Shown here piece by piece: positions 1 to 5,268 of a DNA stretch of 5,286 nt. Made by a program: the position numbers and the translations under genes. The stretch comes from an uncultured Oscillospiraceae bacterium. Its GTDB lineage: Bacteria > Bacillota > Clostridia > Oscillospirales > Ruminococcaceae. Location: positions 1 to 5,286 of the forward strand of contig CAUABB010000119.1 of the NCBI GenBank assembly GCA_958427155.1, in the 5' to 3' direction. Position 1 is the stretch's first letter. Each line of letters starts with the position of its first letter. Below the pieces are notes generated by a model that did not search any database, was not told the origin of the DNA, and saw only the letters and a list, made by a program, of their open reading frames with translations.

Positions 1-145
1 GGAAATTCCTGGAACGGCTAGTTCAAAGGAATGTGGAAATTATAAGGAGCATGACCTTAAAAAAGCAAAAGAAGAAGTGGGGCCAATCACTGAAATTTTA
101 AAGGATTATCCGGTGGAGTATCTTTCTTACGATTGCAAACGGTAA
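1..145 (+). CDS. luxS: S-ribosylhomocysteine lyase LuxS, C-terminal fragment (5' end outside the window)
   Basis: This is an open frame entering from the left edge (first full codon at 2) and ending at TAA 143-145, giving 47 residues. LuxS cleaves S-ribosylhomocysteine to homocysteine and DPD, the AI-2 precursor, as part of the activated methyl cycle in the cytoplasm. What I see is the segment EIPG, then ECGNY, then HDLKKAKEE. In LuxS proteins an E/Q-C-G-N/Q motif followed by HDL and an Ala-Lys helix is the C-terminal hallmark, and the Cys (residue 11 of the fragment) is the third zinc ligand after the two His of HTLEH. Those His residues lie upstream, outside the window. The last helix is followed by a short VEYLSYDCKR tail. 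A strong hairpin terminator begins 18 bases after the stop, so this gene ends its transcript. The identification rests on remembered family motifs in a short fragment, so it is likely but not certain. Confidence 0.78.
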   Translation, partial: EIPGTASSKECGNYKEHDLKKAKEEVGPITEILKDYPVEYLSYDCKR

Positions 146-163
146 CAATTTGATAAAAAATTT

Positions 164-198
164 AAAAACAGCCCGGTGAGATAAACCGGGCTGTTTTT
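164..198 (+). terminator. Intrinsic terminator after the luxS fragment
   Basis: There is a perfect 14-bp inverted repeat (164-177 with 185-198) around a 7-nt loop. The GC core is CAGCCCGGT/ACCGGGCTG, flanked by an A-run on the left arm and a T-run on the right arm, so the hairpin ends directly in the U-tract. The flanking A-run means it could also work on the reverse strand, but no reverse-strand gene reads into it here. It insulates luxS from the peptidase gene downstream. Confidence 0.93.
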
Positions 199-272
199 AA
201 CATTTTTTCGGTGATATGGCGAAAAAAGCCCTTTTTTAAATGACATTGTTCGCCTTTTTCCCTAAAAAGGGG

Positions 273-300
273 TTGCATTTTTTGATTTTCCGGGTATAAT
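273..300 (+). promoter_or_regulatory. Predicted sigma-A-type promoter of the M23 peptidase gene
   Basis: A perfect -10 box TATAAT lies at 295-300. The best -35 candidate is TTGCAT at 273-278, with a 16-nt spacer; it matches only the TTG part of the consensus. The predicted start is near 306-308, giving a leader of about 63 nt before the ATG at 370. The weak -35 beside a perfect -10 is compatible with regulated expression. The -10 assignment is firmer than the -35. Confidence 0.6.
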
Positions 301-309
301 GGTAATGTG

Positions 310-331
310 TTGTAACTATTTTGTAACTATT
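310..331 (+). promoter_or_regulatory. Putative WalR (YycF/VicR) binding site: 11-bp tandem direct repeat
   Basis: TTGTAACTATT occurs twice back to back (310-320 and 321-331). This sets two TGTAAC hexamers (311-316 and 322-327) exactly 5 bp apart. The WalR box known from Bacillus and Staphylococcus is two TGTWAH hexamers separated by 5 bp, so the match is complete. A third, degenerate half-site (TGGTAA, 300-305) keeps the same 11-bp phase and touches the -10 box. The second copy also starts a palindrome, TTGTAA-CTA-TTACAA (321-335). The site lies at or just past the predicted transcription start, which in simple models suggests repression rather than activation. WalR typically controls wall hydrolases, and the next gene is one. 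Binding is inferred. Confidence 0.62.
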
Positions 332-351
332 ACAACGATTAAGATGAGAAG

Positions 352-359
352 AAAGGAAG
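352..359 (+). promoter_or_regulatory. Ribosome-binding site of the M23 peptidase gene
   Basis: The purine-rich AAAGGAAG lies 10 nt upstream of the ATG at 370 and supports that start. The next in-frame Met codons inside the gene (for example at 724) lack a comparable upstream sequence. Confidence 0.75.
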
Positions 360-369
360 TGTTGCAACT

Positions 370-2142
370 ATGGCTTTTTCCAGACGGAAAAAGAAAGAGG
401 CGGAAGTAAATGCTACGCCGTTGCAGCGTCCGGACAGAACATCTGACACTAAATGGATTTCTTCATTTTTGGCTACTTGTTCGGATTTTTATCACGGAGG
501 ATTGGAGCCTCTGTTCTGGTCAACCTACCGTGTTTGCAGATTAACGGTTCGGGGTGTATGGCGCCGCCTGCGCCGCTTTGTACGTTTTTTAAAGCGGAAG
601 CTTTCGCCGAAATGGCGGGAGTTTATGAAATCTTTTGGGGAGTGGAAGGACGACTTCCTCCGCGGTTTTCGGATGCCGTTATTTAAAATCCGTCGAGGCT
701 GGTATTTAATTGAGCGTAATTACCATATGGCGGAAGAAGAAAATGGCCGGTGGGGTGGTTTTGTTCTTTCGGTACGGACCCTTTTGGAGGGAGTTGCTAA
801 CAACAGACGTCTTTTGCGCCGGATGTTTAACTATGTTCTTCCGGTTGTAATGGTTGCGATTTTGGCCAGTGTTGTTATTGCCGCCCAAAATCTTACATTT
901 GCTGTTGCAGTTAGCTATAATGGTGAAAATATTGGTTATATTCAGGATGAGACGGTTTTTGAACAGGCTGAACAACTGATGCAGCAGCGAATTGTTTATG
1001 AGGATGGGGAGGATACCATTAATATTATCCCGAAATATTCGGTTTCTCTTGTGGGAAAAAATGAAATCCTCAATTCTTATCAGTTGGCAGATAATATGGT
1101 TCGTTTGTCGAATCTTGATATTACGGAAGCAAAAGGGGTCTATGTAGGAGACCAGTTTTATGGTGCCGTTCAGAGTACCGATAACTTGGAAAAAACATTG
1201 GATCAAATTTTAGATACTTATAGGTCTGACTCGAAGAATGAATCGGTTGAATTTGAGGATCAGATTGATTTTCGCGAAGGACTTTATCTTGCGTCCAGTG
1301 TTGTAGAAGAGCAATCCTTGATTGATCTGTTTACCAGTCAGAAACAGGCGGAGCAGAATTATGTAGTCAAGGAAGGAGATACTCCTTATGACATTGCTCA
1401 AAACAATAATATTTCACTTAATACGTTGATCTCCTTGAATCCAGATATTTTAACCAGTTTTTATGCGGGAGATATTGTAACGCTTTCCCAGTCAGTTCCG
1501 TTTTTGTCTGTTAAGGTATCACGGACAGAGACTTATCAGGAATCGATCCCTTATGAAACGGTTGAGGTCCAAGACGCAAAATATTTGAAGGGAACTAAGG
1601 TGGAAACACAAAAAGGAGAAAATGGAGTTCGCTGGGTTACTGCAGAAGTTGAGTATGTAAATGGTGTAGAAGTCAATCGCACTGTCTTGGATACCGAAGT
1701 TTCGAAAGAACCGGTGGAACGCCATGTGACGGTAGGGACTGCAGAACCGGTGGCGGTTGCTCCGAGCGGCTCAATCTCTGGAAGCGGAATGTTCCTTTTC
1801 CCCTGCCCGGCAGGATATGTCAGCCAGGAATTTGGAAATGCCGGACATAAGGGGATGGATATTGCTGCTCCTTATGGAAGTACGATTTATGCCGCGGCGG
1901 GCGGTACGGTTATTATGTCAAAATGGTACTCCGGGTATGGAAAATGTGTGATGATTGATCATGGAAACGGCATCATTACCCTTTATGGACATGCAAGTTC
2001 GCTTTATGTTAGCGTTGGGCAGGTAGTTGGAAAAGGAGATCCGATTGCCGCTGTAGGAAGTACCGGTTGGTCATTCGGAAATCATGTTCACTTTGAAATC
2101 CGTGTCAACGGGTCGTTTGTAAATCCCAGAAGATATCTATAA
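370..2142 (+). CDS. Membrane-anchored LysM-G5-M23 family murein metallopeptidase
   Basis: This is a 590-residue predicted cell-wall endopeptidase that would cut peptide cross-bridges of peptidoglycan outside the membrane. Residues 1-150 are strongly basic and Arg/Trp/Phe-rich with no signal peptide. A single hydrophobic segment at about 154-173 predicts an N-in, C-out anchor. Residues 175-330 form an extracellular region with two similar motifs (near 183 and 257). A LysM domain lies at about 330-373 (YVVKEGDTPYDIA start) and a G5 domain at about 382-456 (ending in VTVGT). The M23 domain at about 480-590 has the full LytM-type site: H493 and D497 (HKGMD), H541 (YGHAS), H572 and H574 (HVHFE), the expected zinc ligands and catalytic His. 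It is therefore probably active. The gene is transcribed alone between its own promoter and a terminator, behind a WalR-type repeat, which fits a growth-linked hydrolase. Substrate specificity (DD-endopeptidase or glycyl-glycine) cannot be read. The family call is very secure; the physiological role is inferred. Confidence 0.95.
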   Translation: MAFSRRKKKEAEVNATPLQRPDRTSDTKWISSFLATCSDFYHGGLEPLFWSTYRVCRLTVRGVWRRLRRFVRFLKRKLSPKWREFMKSFGEWKDDFLRGFRMPLFKIRRGWYLIERNYHMAEEENGRWGGFVLSVRTLLEGVANNRRLLRRMFNYVLPVVMVAILASVVIAAQNLTFAVAVSYNGENIGYIQDETVFEQAEQLMQQRIVYEDGEDTINIIPKYSVSLVGKNEILNSYQLADNMVRLSNLDITEAKGVYVGDQFYGAVQSTDNLEKTLDQILDTYRSDSKNESVEFEDQIDFREGLYLASSVVEEQSLIDLFTSQKQAEQNYVVKEGDTPYDIAQNNNISLNTLISLNPDILTSFYAGDIVTLSQSVPFLSVKVSRTETYQESIPYETVEVQDAKYLKGTKVETQKGENGVRWVTAEVEYVNGVEVNRTVLDTEVSKEPVERHVTVGTAEPVAVAPSGSISGSGMFLFPCPAGYVSQEFGNAGHKGMDIAAPYGSTIYAAAGGTVIMSKWYSGYGKCVMIDHGNGIITLYGHASSLYVSVGQVVGKGDPIAAVGSTGWSFGNHVHFEIRVNGSFVNPRRYL

Positions 2143-2159
2143 GATATTAAATAAAAGTG

Positions 2160-2189
2160 ATAAAAGCGGGAAAATTTTCCCGCTTTTAT
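2160..2189 (+). terminator. Intrinsic terminator of the M23 peptidase gene
   Basis: A perfect self-complementary stretch lies 17 bases after the peptidase stop. The arms TAAAAGCGGGAAAA and TTTTCCCGCTTTTA (2161-2174 and 2175-2188) meet directly, so the RNA loop must open in the A/T centre. The right arm ends in CTTTTATTTA, a usable U-tract for forward transcripts. The symmetry means it may also stop reverse transcripts that escape the csoR terminator. Confidence 0.88.
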
Positions 2190-2227
2190 TTAATGTGGAA
2201 GGGCAGCCTTTTTTAAGCATTGCTGTT

Positions 2228-2271
2228 AATTAAAAAGCACACAGCCAAATCTGGCTGTGTACTTTTTAATT
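2228..2271 (-). terminator. Intrinsic terminator of the copA-csoR operon
   Basis: An inverted repeat of 20 positions with one mismatch (2238 against 2261) surrounds a 4-nt loop (2248-2251). Its GC core is ACACAGCCA/TGGCTGTGT. Read on the reverse strand, the second arm ends in GCTTTTTAATT, giving the U-run. The hairpin begins right at the csoR stop codon (2273-2271), sharing one base with it, so the operon has almost no 3' untranslated spacer. Confidence 0.9.
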
Positions 2272-2543
2272 TACTTTGTCAACTTATCGAGGATTTTAAT
2301 CACCTCATCAAGCTTTTCTTCTGCTTCTTGGGGACTTCCGCTTTCAAAAGATTGTCGGACACAGTGACTCATGTGAGCTTTTAAAACCTCGTTGTTGGCT
2401 TTTCGCAGGAGGGATTCCGTGGCGAGAAGCTGGTTTGAGATATCGATGCAGTATCGATCTTCCTCGATCATCCGGAGGATTCCCGCCAGCTGGCCGGCAG
2501 CGGTTTTCAGAAGTTGGTTTACAGTGCTTTTGTCAGCCATCAT
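2271..2543 (-). CDS. csoR: Copper-sensing transcriptional repressor CsoR
   Basis: This is a small all-helical DNA-binding repressor of the CsoR/RcnR family. Counted from ATG 2543 it has 90 residues, normal for the family. The Cu(I) triad is present with canonical spacing: C32, then H57 and C61 (H-x3-C), and Tyr31 just before the first Cys, as in studied CsoR proteins. The absence of the RcnR/FrmR-type N-terminal His pattern argues for copper rather than nickel or formaldehyde. The motif YCIDISNQLLATESLLRKAN is typical of Gram-positive CsoR. Start choice: a GTG at 2552 lies 1 nt after the copA stop and would add three residues, but ATG 2543 has AGGTGG 5 nt upstream and is preferred; a second ATG follows at once (2540). 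Translation is probably coupled to copA. It is the last gene of the operon it should control through the palindrome at 5211-5235, giving autoregulation. Apo-CsoR should bind DNA and Cu(I) should release it. Confidence 0.94.
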   Translation of the reverse strand: MMADKSTVNQLLKTAAGQLAGILRMIEEDRYCIDISNQLLATESLLRKANNEVLKAHMSHCVRQSFESGSPQEAEEKLDEVIKILDKLTK

Positions 2544-2553
2544 GACGCCCACC

Positions 2554-2766
2554 TCATCCCTGCTGAATGCCGGTTACTTCATAACCAGCATCTATCACCG
2601 CTTTTTCCAAGACTTCATCTGAAATATCACCGCTGAGTTCTACCGCGGCAGTTTTGGATTCAAGGTCTACTTTGGCGCTGACGCCTTCCAAAGCATTCAG
2701 CGCTTTTTCAACCCGCGCGGAGCAATGCCCGCAGGACATTCCCTCAATGTGAATGGTTTTTTTCAT
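2554..2766 (-). CDS. copZ: Possible stand-alone CopZ copper chaperone from an internal in-frame start of copA
   Basis: The last 70 codons of copA, beginning at an internal ATG (Met811 of CopA), encode one complete HMA/CopZ fold: MKKTIHIEGMSCGHC start, the copper-binding C-x2-C, and the IDAGYEV end typical of free CopZ. The ATG is preceded by GGAAGGAG (2783-2776) with a 9-nt spacer, stronger than the site in front of copA itself. The fold starts at the very first codon after this Met, as in independent CopZ proteins of 65-70 residues. The same mRNA could therefore give free CopZ, which would carry Cu(I) to CopA and to CsoR. Translation from here is inferred; the region is certainly translated as the CopA tail. 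It may instead be a remnant of an earlier separate copZ gene. Confidence 0.5.
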   Translation of the reverse strand: MKKTIHIEGMSCGHCSARVEKALNALEGVSAKVDLESKTAAVELSGDISDEVLEKAVIDAGYEVTGIQQG

Positions 2767-5196
2767 ATCTGTTTTCTCCTTCCATCCCGGTTGGGATTTT
2801 TGATTTTTAAACTCCGTCTGTTTTGAATCGGCGGAGGAATTGGTGCTTTTCAACGCGGCGGGAAACACTTTTTCACGGGAACGAGAGCGGAAAAAGCGCA
2901 GTCTTAAAGCATTTGTGACAACGCAGACAGAGCTTAAGCTCATGGCTGCCGCCGCGAACATTGGGTTTAAGCGCCAGCCCAAAAACGGATAAAAGATCCC
3001 TGCGGCCAGCGGGATGCCAATGATGTTGTAGATGAAAGCCCAGAAAAGGTTTTCTTTAATATTCCGGATAGTGGCTTTGCTGAGTTCCACCGCGGCTACG
3101 GCGTCCATTAAATCACTCTTAATCAGGACAATATCGGCGGCTTCAATGGCGATATCGGTTCCGGCTCCGATGGCGATCCCTACATCCGCCCTGGCGAGAG
3201 CGGGCGCATCATTGATGCCGTCACCAACCATAGCAACCTTACGTCCTTCCTGCTGAAGCCGTTGGATTTCTTTTTCTTTATCCTGTGGCAAAACCTCTGC
3301 AATGGCGTCGTTAATTCCAAGTTTTTGCTGAATTGCTGACGCTGTCCTTTGGTTATCCCCTGTCAGCATAACGACCTGGATTCCCATTGCTTCAAAGGCC
3401 CGGATAGCGGCTTCACTGGTCGGTTTGATCACGTCAGCCGCTGCGATGATTCCCAGAAGATCTGACTTGTCTGCAAAATAGAGGGGTGTTTTCCCTTCGT
3501 CAGCCAAATGTTCCGCATCTGAGAGAGCCTCTTGGGTGGAGATTCCTTTTTGTTCCATCAGCCGTAGGTTCCCTGCGTAATAGGTTGTTCCGTCCAGAAC
3601 AGCTGAAATCCCGAACCCGGAAATTGCTTCAAACTGTTCAGCCATCCGAATGGCAACGCCATCTTTTTCCGCCTGTTCCAGAACAGCGGCGGCAAGGGGA
3701 TGCTCCGATGGTTTTTCCAGCGCGGCGGCGATGGAAAGAAGGTCTGTTTTACTCTTTGCGTGGTAACAGATGATATCGGTTACCTGAGGCTTTCCCTCTG
3801 TAATTGTACCGGTTTTATCAAGAACGACGGTGTCGATGGTATGGACGGTTTCAAGGGCTTCTGCCGATTTAATCAGGATCCCGTTTTCGGCCCCTTTTCC
3901 TGTTCCGACCATGATCGCGGTGGGGGTGGCGAGACCGAGGGCGCAGGGACAGGAAATAACCAGGACTGAAATTGCCATGGAAAGGGCAAATTCAAAACTC
4001 TGTCCAAGGAGTAGCCAGACAATAGCGCTTAAAAAGGCGATTCCCATAACGGTTGGGACAAAAATTCGGCTTACACGGTCAGCCAACTTGGCGATTGGCG
4101 CTTTAGAAGAGCTTGCGTCTTCCACCAGCCGTATAATTTGGGCGAGGGTCGTGTCATCTCCGACCCGGGACGCTTCAAACCGAAAATATCCGGCCTTATT
4201 AATAGAAGCGGCCATTACTTTGTCTCCTGGCATTTTTTCCACCGGAATTGGCTCGCCGGTTAAAGCGGATTCGTCTACCGCTGAGCTGCCTTCGATCACG
4301 ATGCCATCGACAGGGATTGAGGCCCCCGGTTTGACAGCGAGCAGATCACCAATCTGCACCTGCTCAACCGGTAGTTCAACTTCTTCGCCGTTTTTTATCA
4401 CTAATGCCGTTTTGGGAGTAAGATCGATTAGTTTGGCAATTGCCTGAGAAGTTTTTCCTTTAGAGCGAGTTTCCAAAAATTTTCCCACAGTGATTAAAGT
4501 GAGAATCATTCCTGACGATTCGAAATAAAGATCCATGCTGTATTGGGAAACAAGAGGATTGATACCATGCCCCAATCCATACCCGATTTGATAGATGGCG
4601 AATATTCCGTAGATCAGCGCCGCTCCTGAACCGATCGCGATCAGGGAATCCATATTCGGCGAGCCTTTAAAAAGAGATTTTATTCCCCGGGTAAAATAGG
4701 TATAATTGATGAACACAATCGGGAGAACTAATAAAAATTGGGTAAAGGCAAAGGCGAGGGCGTTTTCGTTTCCGTGGAAGAAGGAGGGAAGCGGCGCGCC
4801 CATCATGTGACCCATGGAAATATAAAACAACGGAATTAAAAAAATAATGGAAACCACAAGCCGCCGTTTCATCGAGCGAAGTTCAGCCTTCATCAAATCC
4901 GGCGGTGATTTTTCTGTTTTTCCGCCAGTGGAGACAGCATTGGCCAAACGGTGCGGAGAGGCGCGATATCCCGCGTGCTCCACCGCTTTGAGAATTTCTT
5001 CCTCTCTGGTTTGGCCTGGCTCAAAGCGAACCGTCATATTATTGGCCAGAAGGTTGACCTGAACCTCGTCTACCCCGTTTACCTTTTTTACGGCGCGTTC
5101 CACCGCTGCGGAACAGGCGGAGCAGGTCATACCGAAAACATCGAACTTTTCCGTCGCGTCCGGAGAAACTTTATTTGAAATGTTGTTTTCAGACAT
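2554..5196 (-). CDS. copA: Cu(I)-exporting P1B-1-type ATPase CopA with a fused C-terminal CopZ-like domain
   Basis: This is an 880-residue inner-membrane pump that uses ATP to export cytoplasmic Cu(I). In order: an N-terminal HMA domain at about 16-80 with GMTCSAC (C25, C28); transmembrane helices at about 112-130, 146-166, 182-205 and 222-241; the actuator domain with TGEP (313-316); two helices including the CPC site (C416-P-C418); the P-domain DKTGT with phosphorylated D460; the SEHP motif of P1B N-domains (497-500); the GDGINDAP hinge (658-665); then two last helices with YN (723-724) and M752/S756, the Cu(I)-site residues of the P1B-1 class. No key residue is missing. A Ser/Lys/Gln-rich linker (about 770-810) then leads to a complete second HMA domain with GMSCGHC (C822, C825), which is extra to the usual bacterial layout of HMA domains only at the N-terminus. 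Start ATG 5196 has AAAGGAT 6-7 nt upstream. It leads the operon, directly behind a CsoR-type operator. Silver is a likely second substrate, by family. Confidence 0.97.
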   Translation of the reverse strand: MSENNISNKVSPDATEKFDVFGMTCSACSAAVERAVKKVNGVDEVQVNLLANNMTVRFEPGQTREEEILKAVEHAGYRASPHRLANAVSTGGKTEKSPPDLMKAELRSMKRRLVVSIIFLIPLFYISMGHMMGAPLPSFFHGNENALAFAFTQFLLVLPIVFINYTYFTRGIKSLFKGSPNMDSLIAIGSGAALIYGIFAIYQIGYGLGHGINPLVSQYSMDLYFESSGMILTLITVGKFLETRSKGKTSQAIAKLIDLTPKTALVIKNGEEVELPVEQVQIGDLLAVKPGASIPVDGIVIEGSSAVDESALTGEPIPVEKMPGDKVMAASINKAGYFRFEASRVGDDTTLAQIIRLVEDASSSKAPIAKLADRVSRIFVPTVMGIAFLSAIVWLLLGQSFEFALSMAISVLVISCPCALGLATPTAIMVGTGKGAENGILIKSAEALETVHTIDTVVLDKTGTITEGKPQVTDIICYHAKSKTDLLSIAAALEKPSEHPLAAAVLEQAEKDGVAIRMAEQFEAISGFGISAVLDGTTYYAGNLRLMEQKGISTQEALSDAEHLADEGKTPLYFADKSDLLGIIAAADVIKPTSEAAIRAFEAMGIQVVMLTGDNQRTASAIQQKLGINDAIAEVLPQDKEKEIQRLQQEGRKVAMVGDGINDAPALARADVGIAIGAGTDIAIEAADIVLIKSDLMDAVAAVELSKATIRNIKENLFWAFIYNIIGIPLAAGIFYPFLGWRLNPMFAAAAMSLSSVCVVTNALRLRFFRSRSREKVFPAALKSTNSSADSKQTEFKNQKSQPGWKEKTDMKKTIHIEGMSCGHCSARVEKALNALEGVSAKVDLESKTAAVELSGDISDEVLEKAVIDAGYEVTGIQQG
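2776..2783 (-). promoter_or_regulatory. Internal Shine-Dalgarno inside copA, before the CopZ-like domain
   Basis: GGAAGGAG lies on the reverse strand 9 nt before the in-frame ATG at 2766. A small hairpin (ATCCC-AACC-GGGAT, 2797-2784) abuts its 5' side. In the copA frame these bases encode linker residues, where little sequence constraint is expected, so the good match is notable. Confidence 0.6.
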
Positions 5197-5202
5197 GATA
5201 TC

Positions 5203-5209
5203 ATCCTTT
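5203..5209 (-). promoter_or_regulatory. Ribosome-binding site of copA
   Basis: AAAGGAT on the reverse strand ends 6 nt before the ATG at 5196 and fixes the copA start. Only about 1-2 nt separate it from the palindromic operator, so an RNA hairpin formed by the operator would sit directly against this site. Confidence 0.75.
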
Positions 5210-5210
5210 C

Positions 5211-5235
5211 TACACCCCCACCCGGTGGGGGTGTA
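5211..5235 (-). promoter_or_regulatory. Putative CsoR operator: perfect 25-nt palindrome
   Basis: There are two perfect 12-bp arms around a single central base at 5223. Each half reads TACACCCCCACC on its own strand, so a C5 tract faces a G5 tract with TA ends. CsoR operators of Gram-positive bacteria are pseudo-palindromes with C4-5 and G4-5 tracts and flanking TA-rich ends, and csoR is in the same operon. The site begins at about +1 of the predicted copA transcript, where a bound CsoR tetramer would block RNA polymerase. It also lies in the leader, so it can fold as an RNA hairpin. Confidence 0.85.
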
Positions 5236-5240
5236 CTTTT

Positions 5241-5268
5241 ATTATAATCCTTAAAATTGAATTGTCAA
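5241..5268 (-). promoter_or_regulatory. Promoter of the copA-csoR operon
   Basis: On the reverse strand there is a perfect -35 TTGACA (5268-5263) and a perfect -10 TATAAT (5246-5241) with a 16-nt spacer. The predicted start is near 5234-5235, at the edge of the palindromic operator. An intrinsically strong promoter held off by a repressor fits copper-inducible expression. The remaining bases 5269-5286 are AT-rich and show nothing further. Confidence 0.9.

Noticed and set aside
218..272. Several short inverted repeats (GGCGAA/TTCGCC at 218-223 and 249-254; CCTTTTT/AAAAAGG at 253-259 and 264-270) upstream of the peptidase promoter
   Set aside because: The arms are short, A/T-run based and mutually exclusive, and they match no known riboswitch or RNA that I can recognise; chance in an A/T-rich spacer is enough to explain them.
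453..686. Small forward open frame in another frame at the 5' part of the peptidase gene
   Set aside because: It overlaps the basic N-terminal region whose own frame has a proper start site; there is no independent translation signal or family resemblance.
706..1206. Reverse-strand open frame of 166 codons inside the M23 peptidase gene
   Set aside because: Its translation is low-complexity, rich in Ile, Asn and Phe, without motif, and antisense to a coherent protein.
2199..2214. AAGG-GCAG-CCTT followed by TTTT as an extra forward terminator
   Set aside because: A 4-bp stem is too weak, and a strong terminator lies just upstream.
2784..2797. ATCCC-GGTT-GGGAT plus T-run as a forward-strand terminator
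   Set aside because: It lies inside copA on the opposite strand with only a 5-bp stem and no forward gene to terminate; it is noted only as flanking the internal ribosome-binding site.
3830..4447. Open frame of 205 codons on the forward strand opposite copA
   Set aside because: It lies wholly antisense to the well-conserved A-domain and CPC region of copA, shows no recognisable motif and no good ribosome-binding site, and is best explained as a shadow of copA codon bias.
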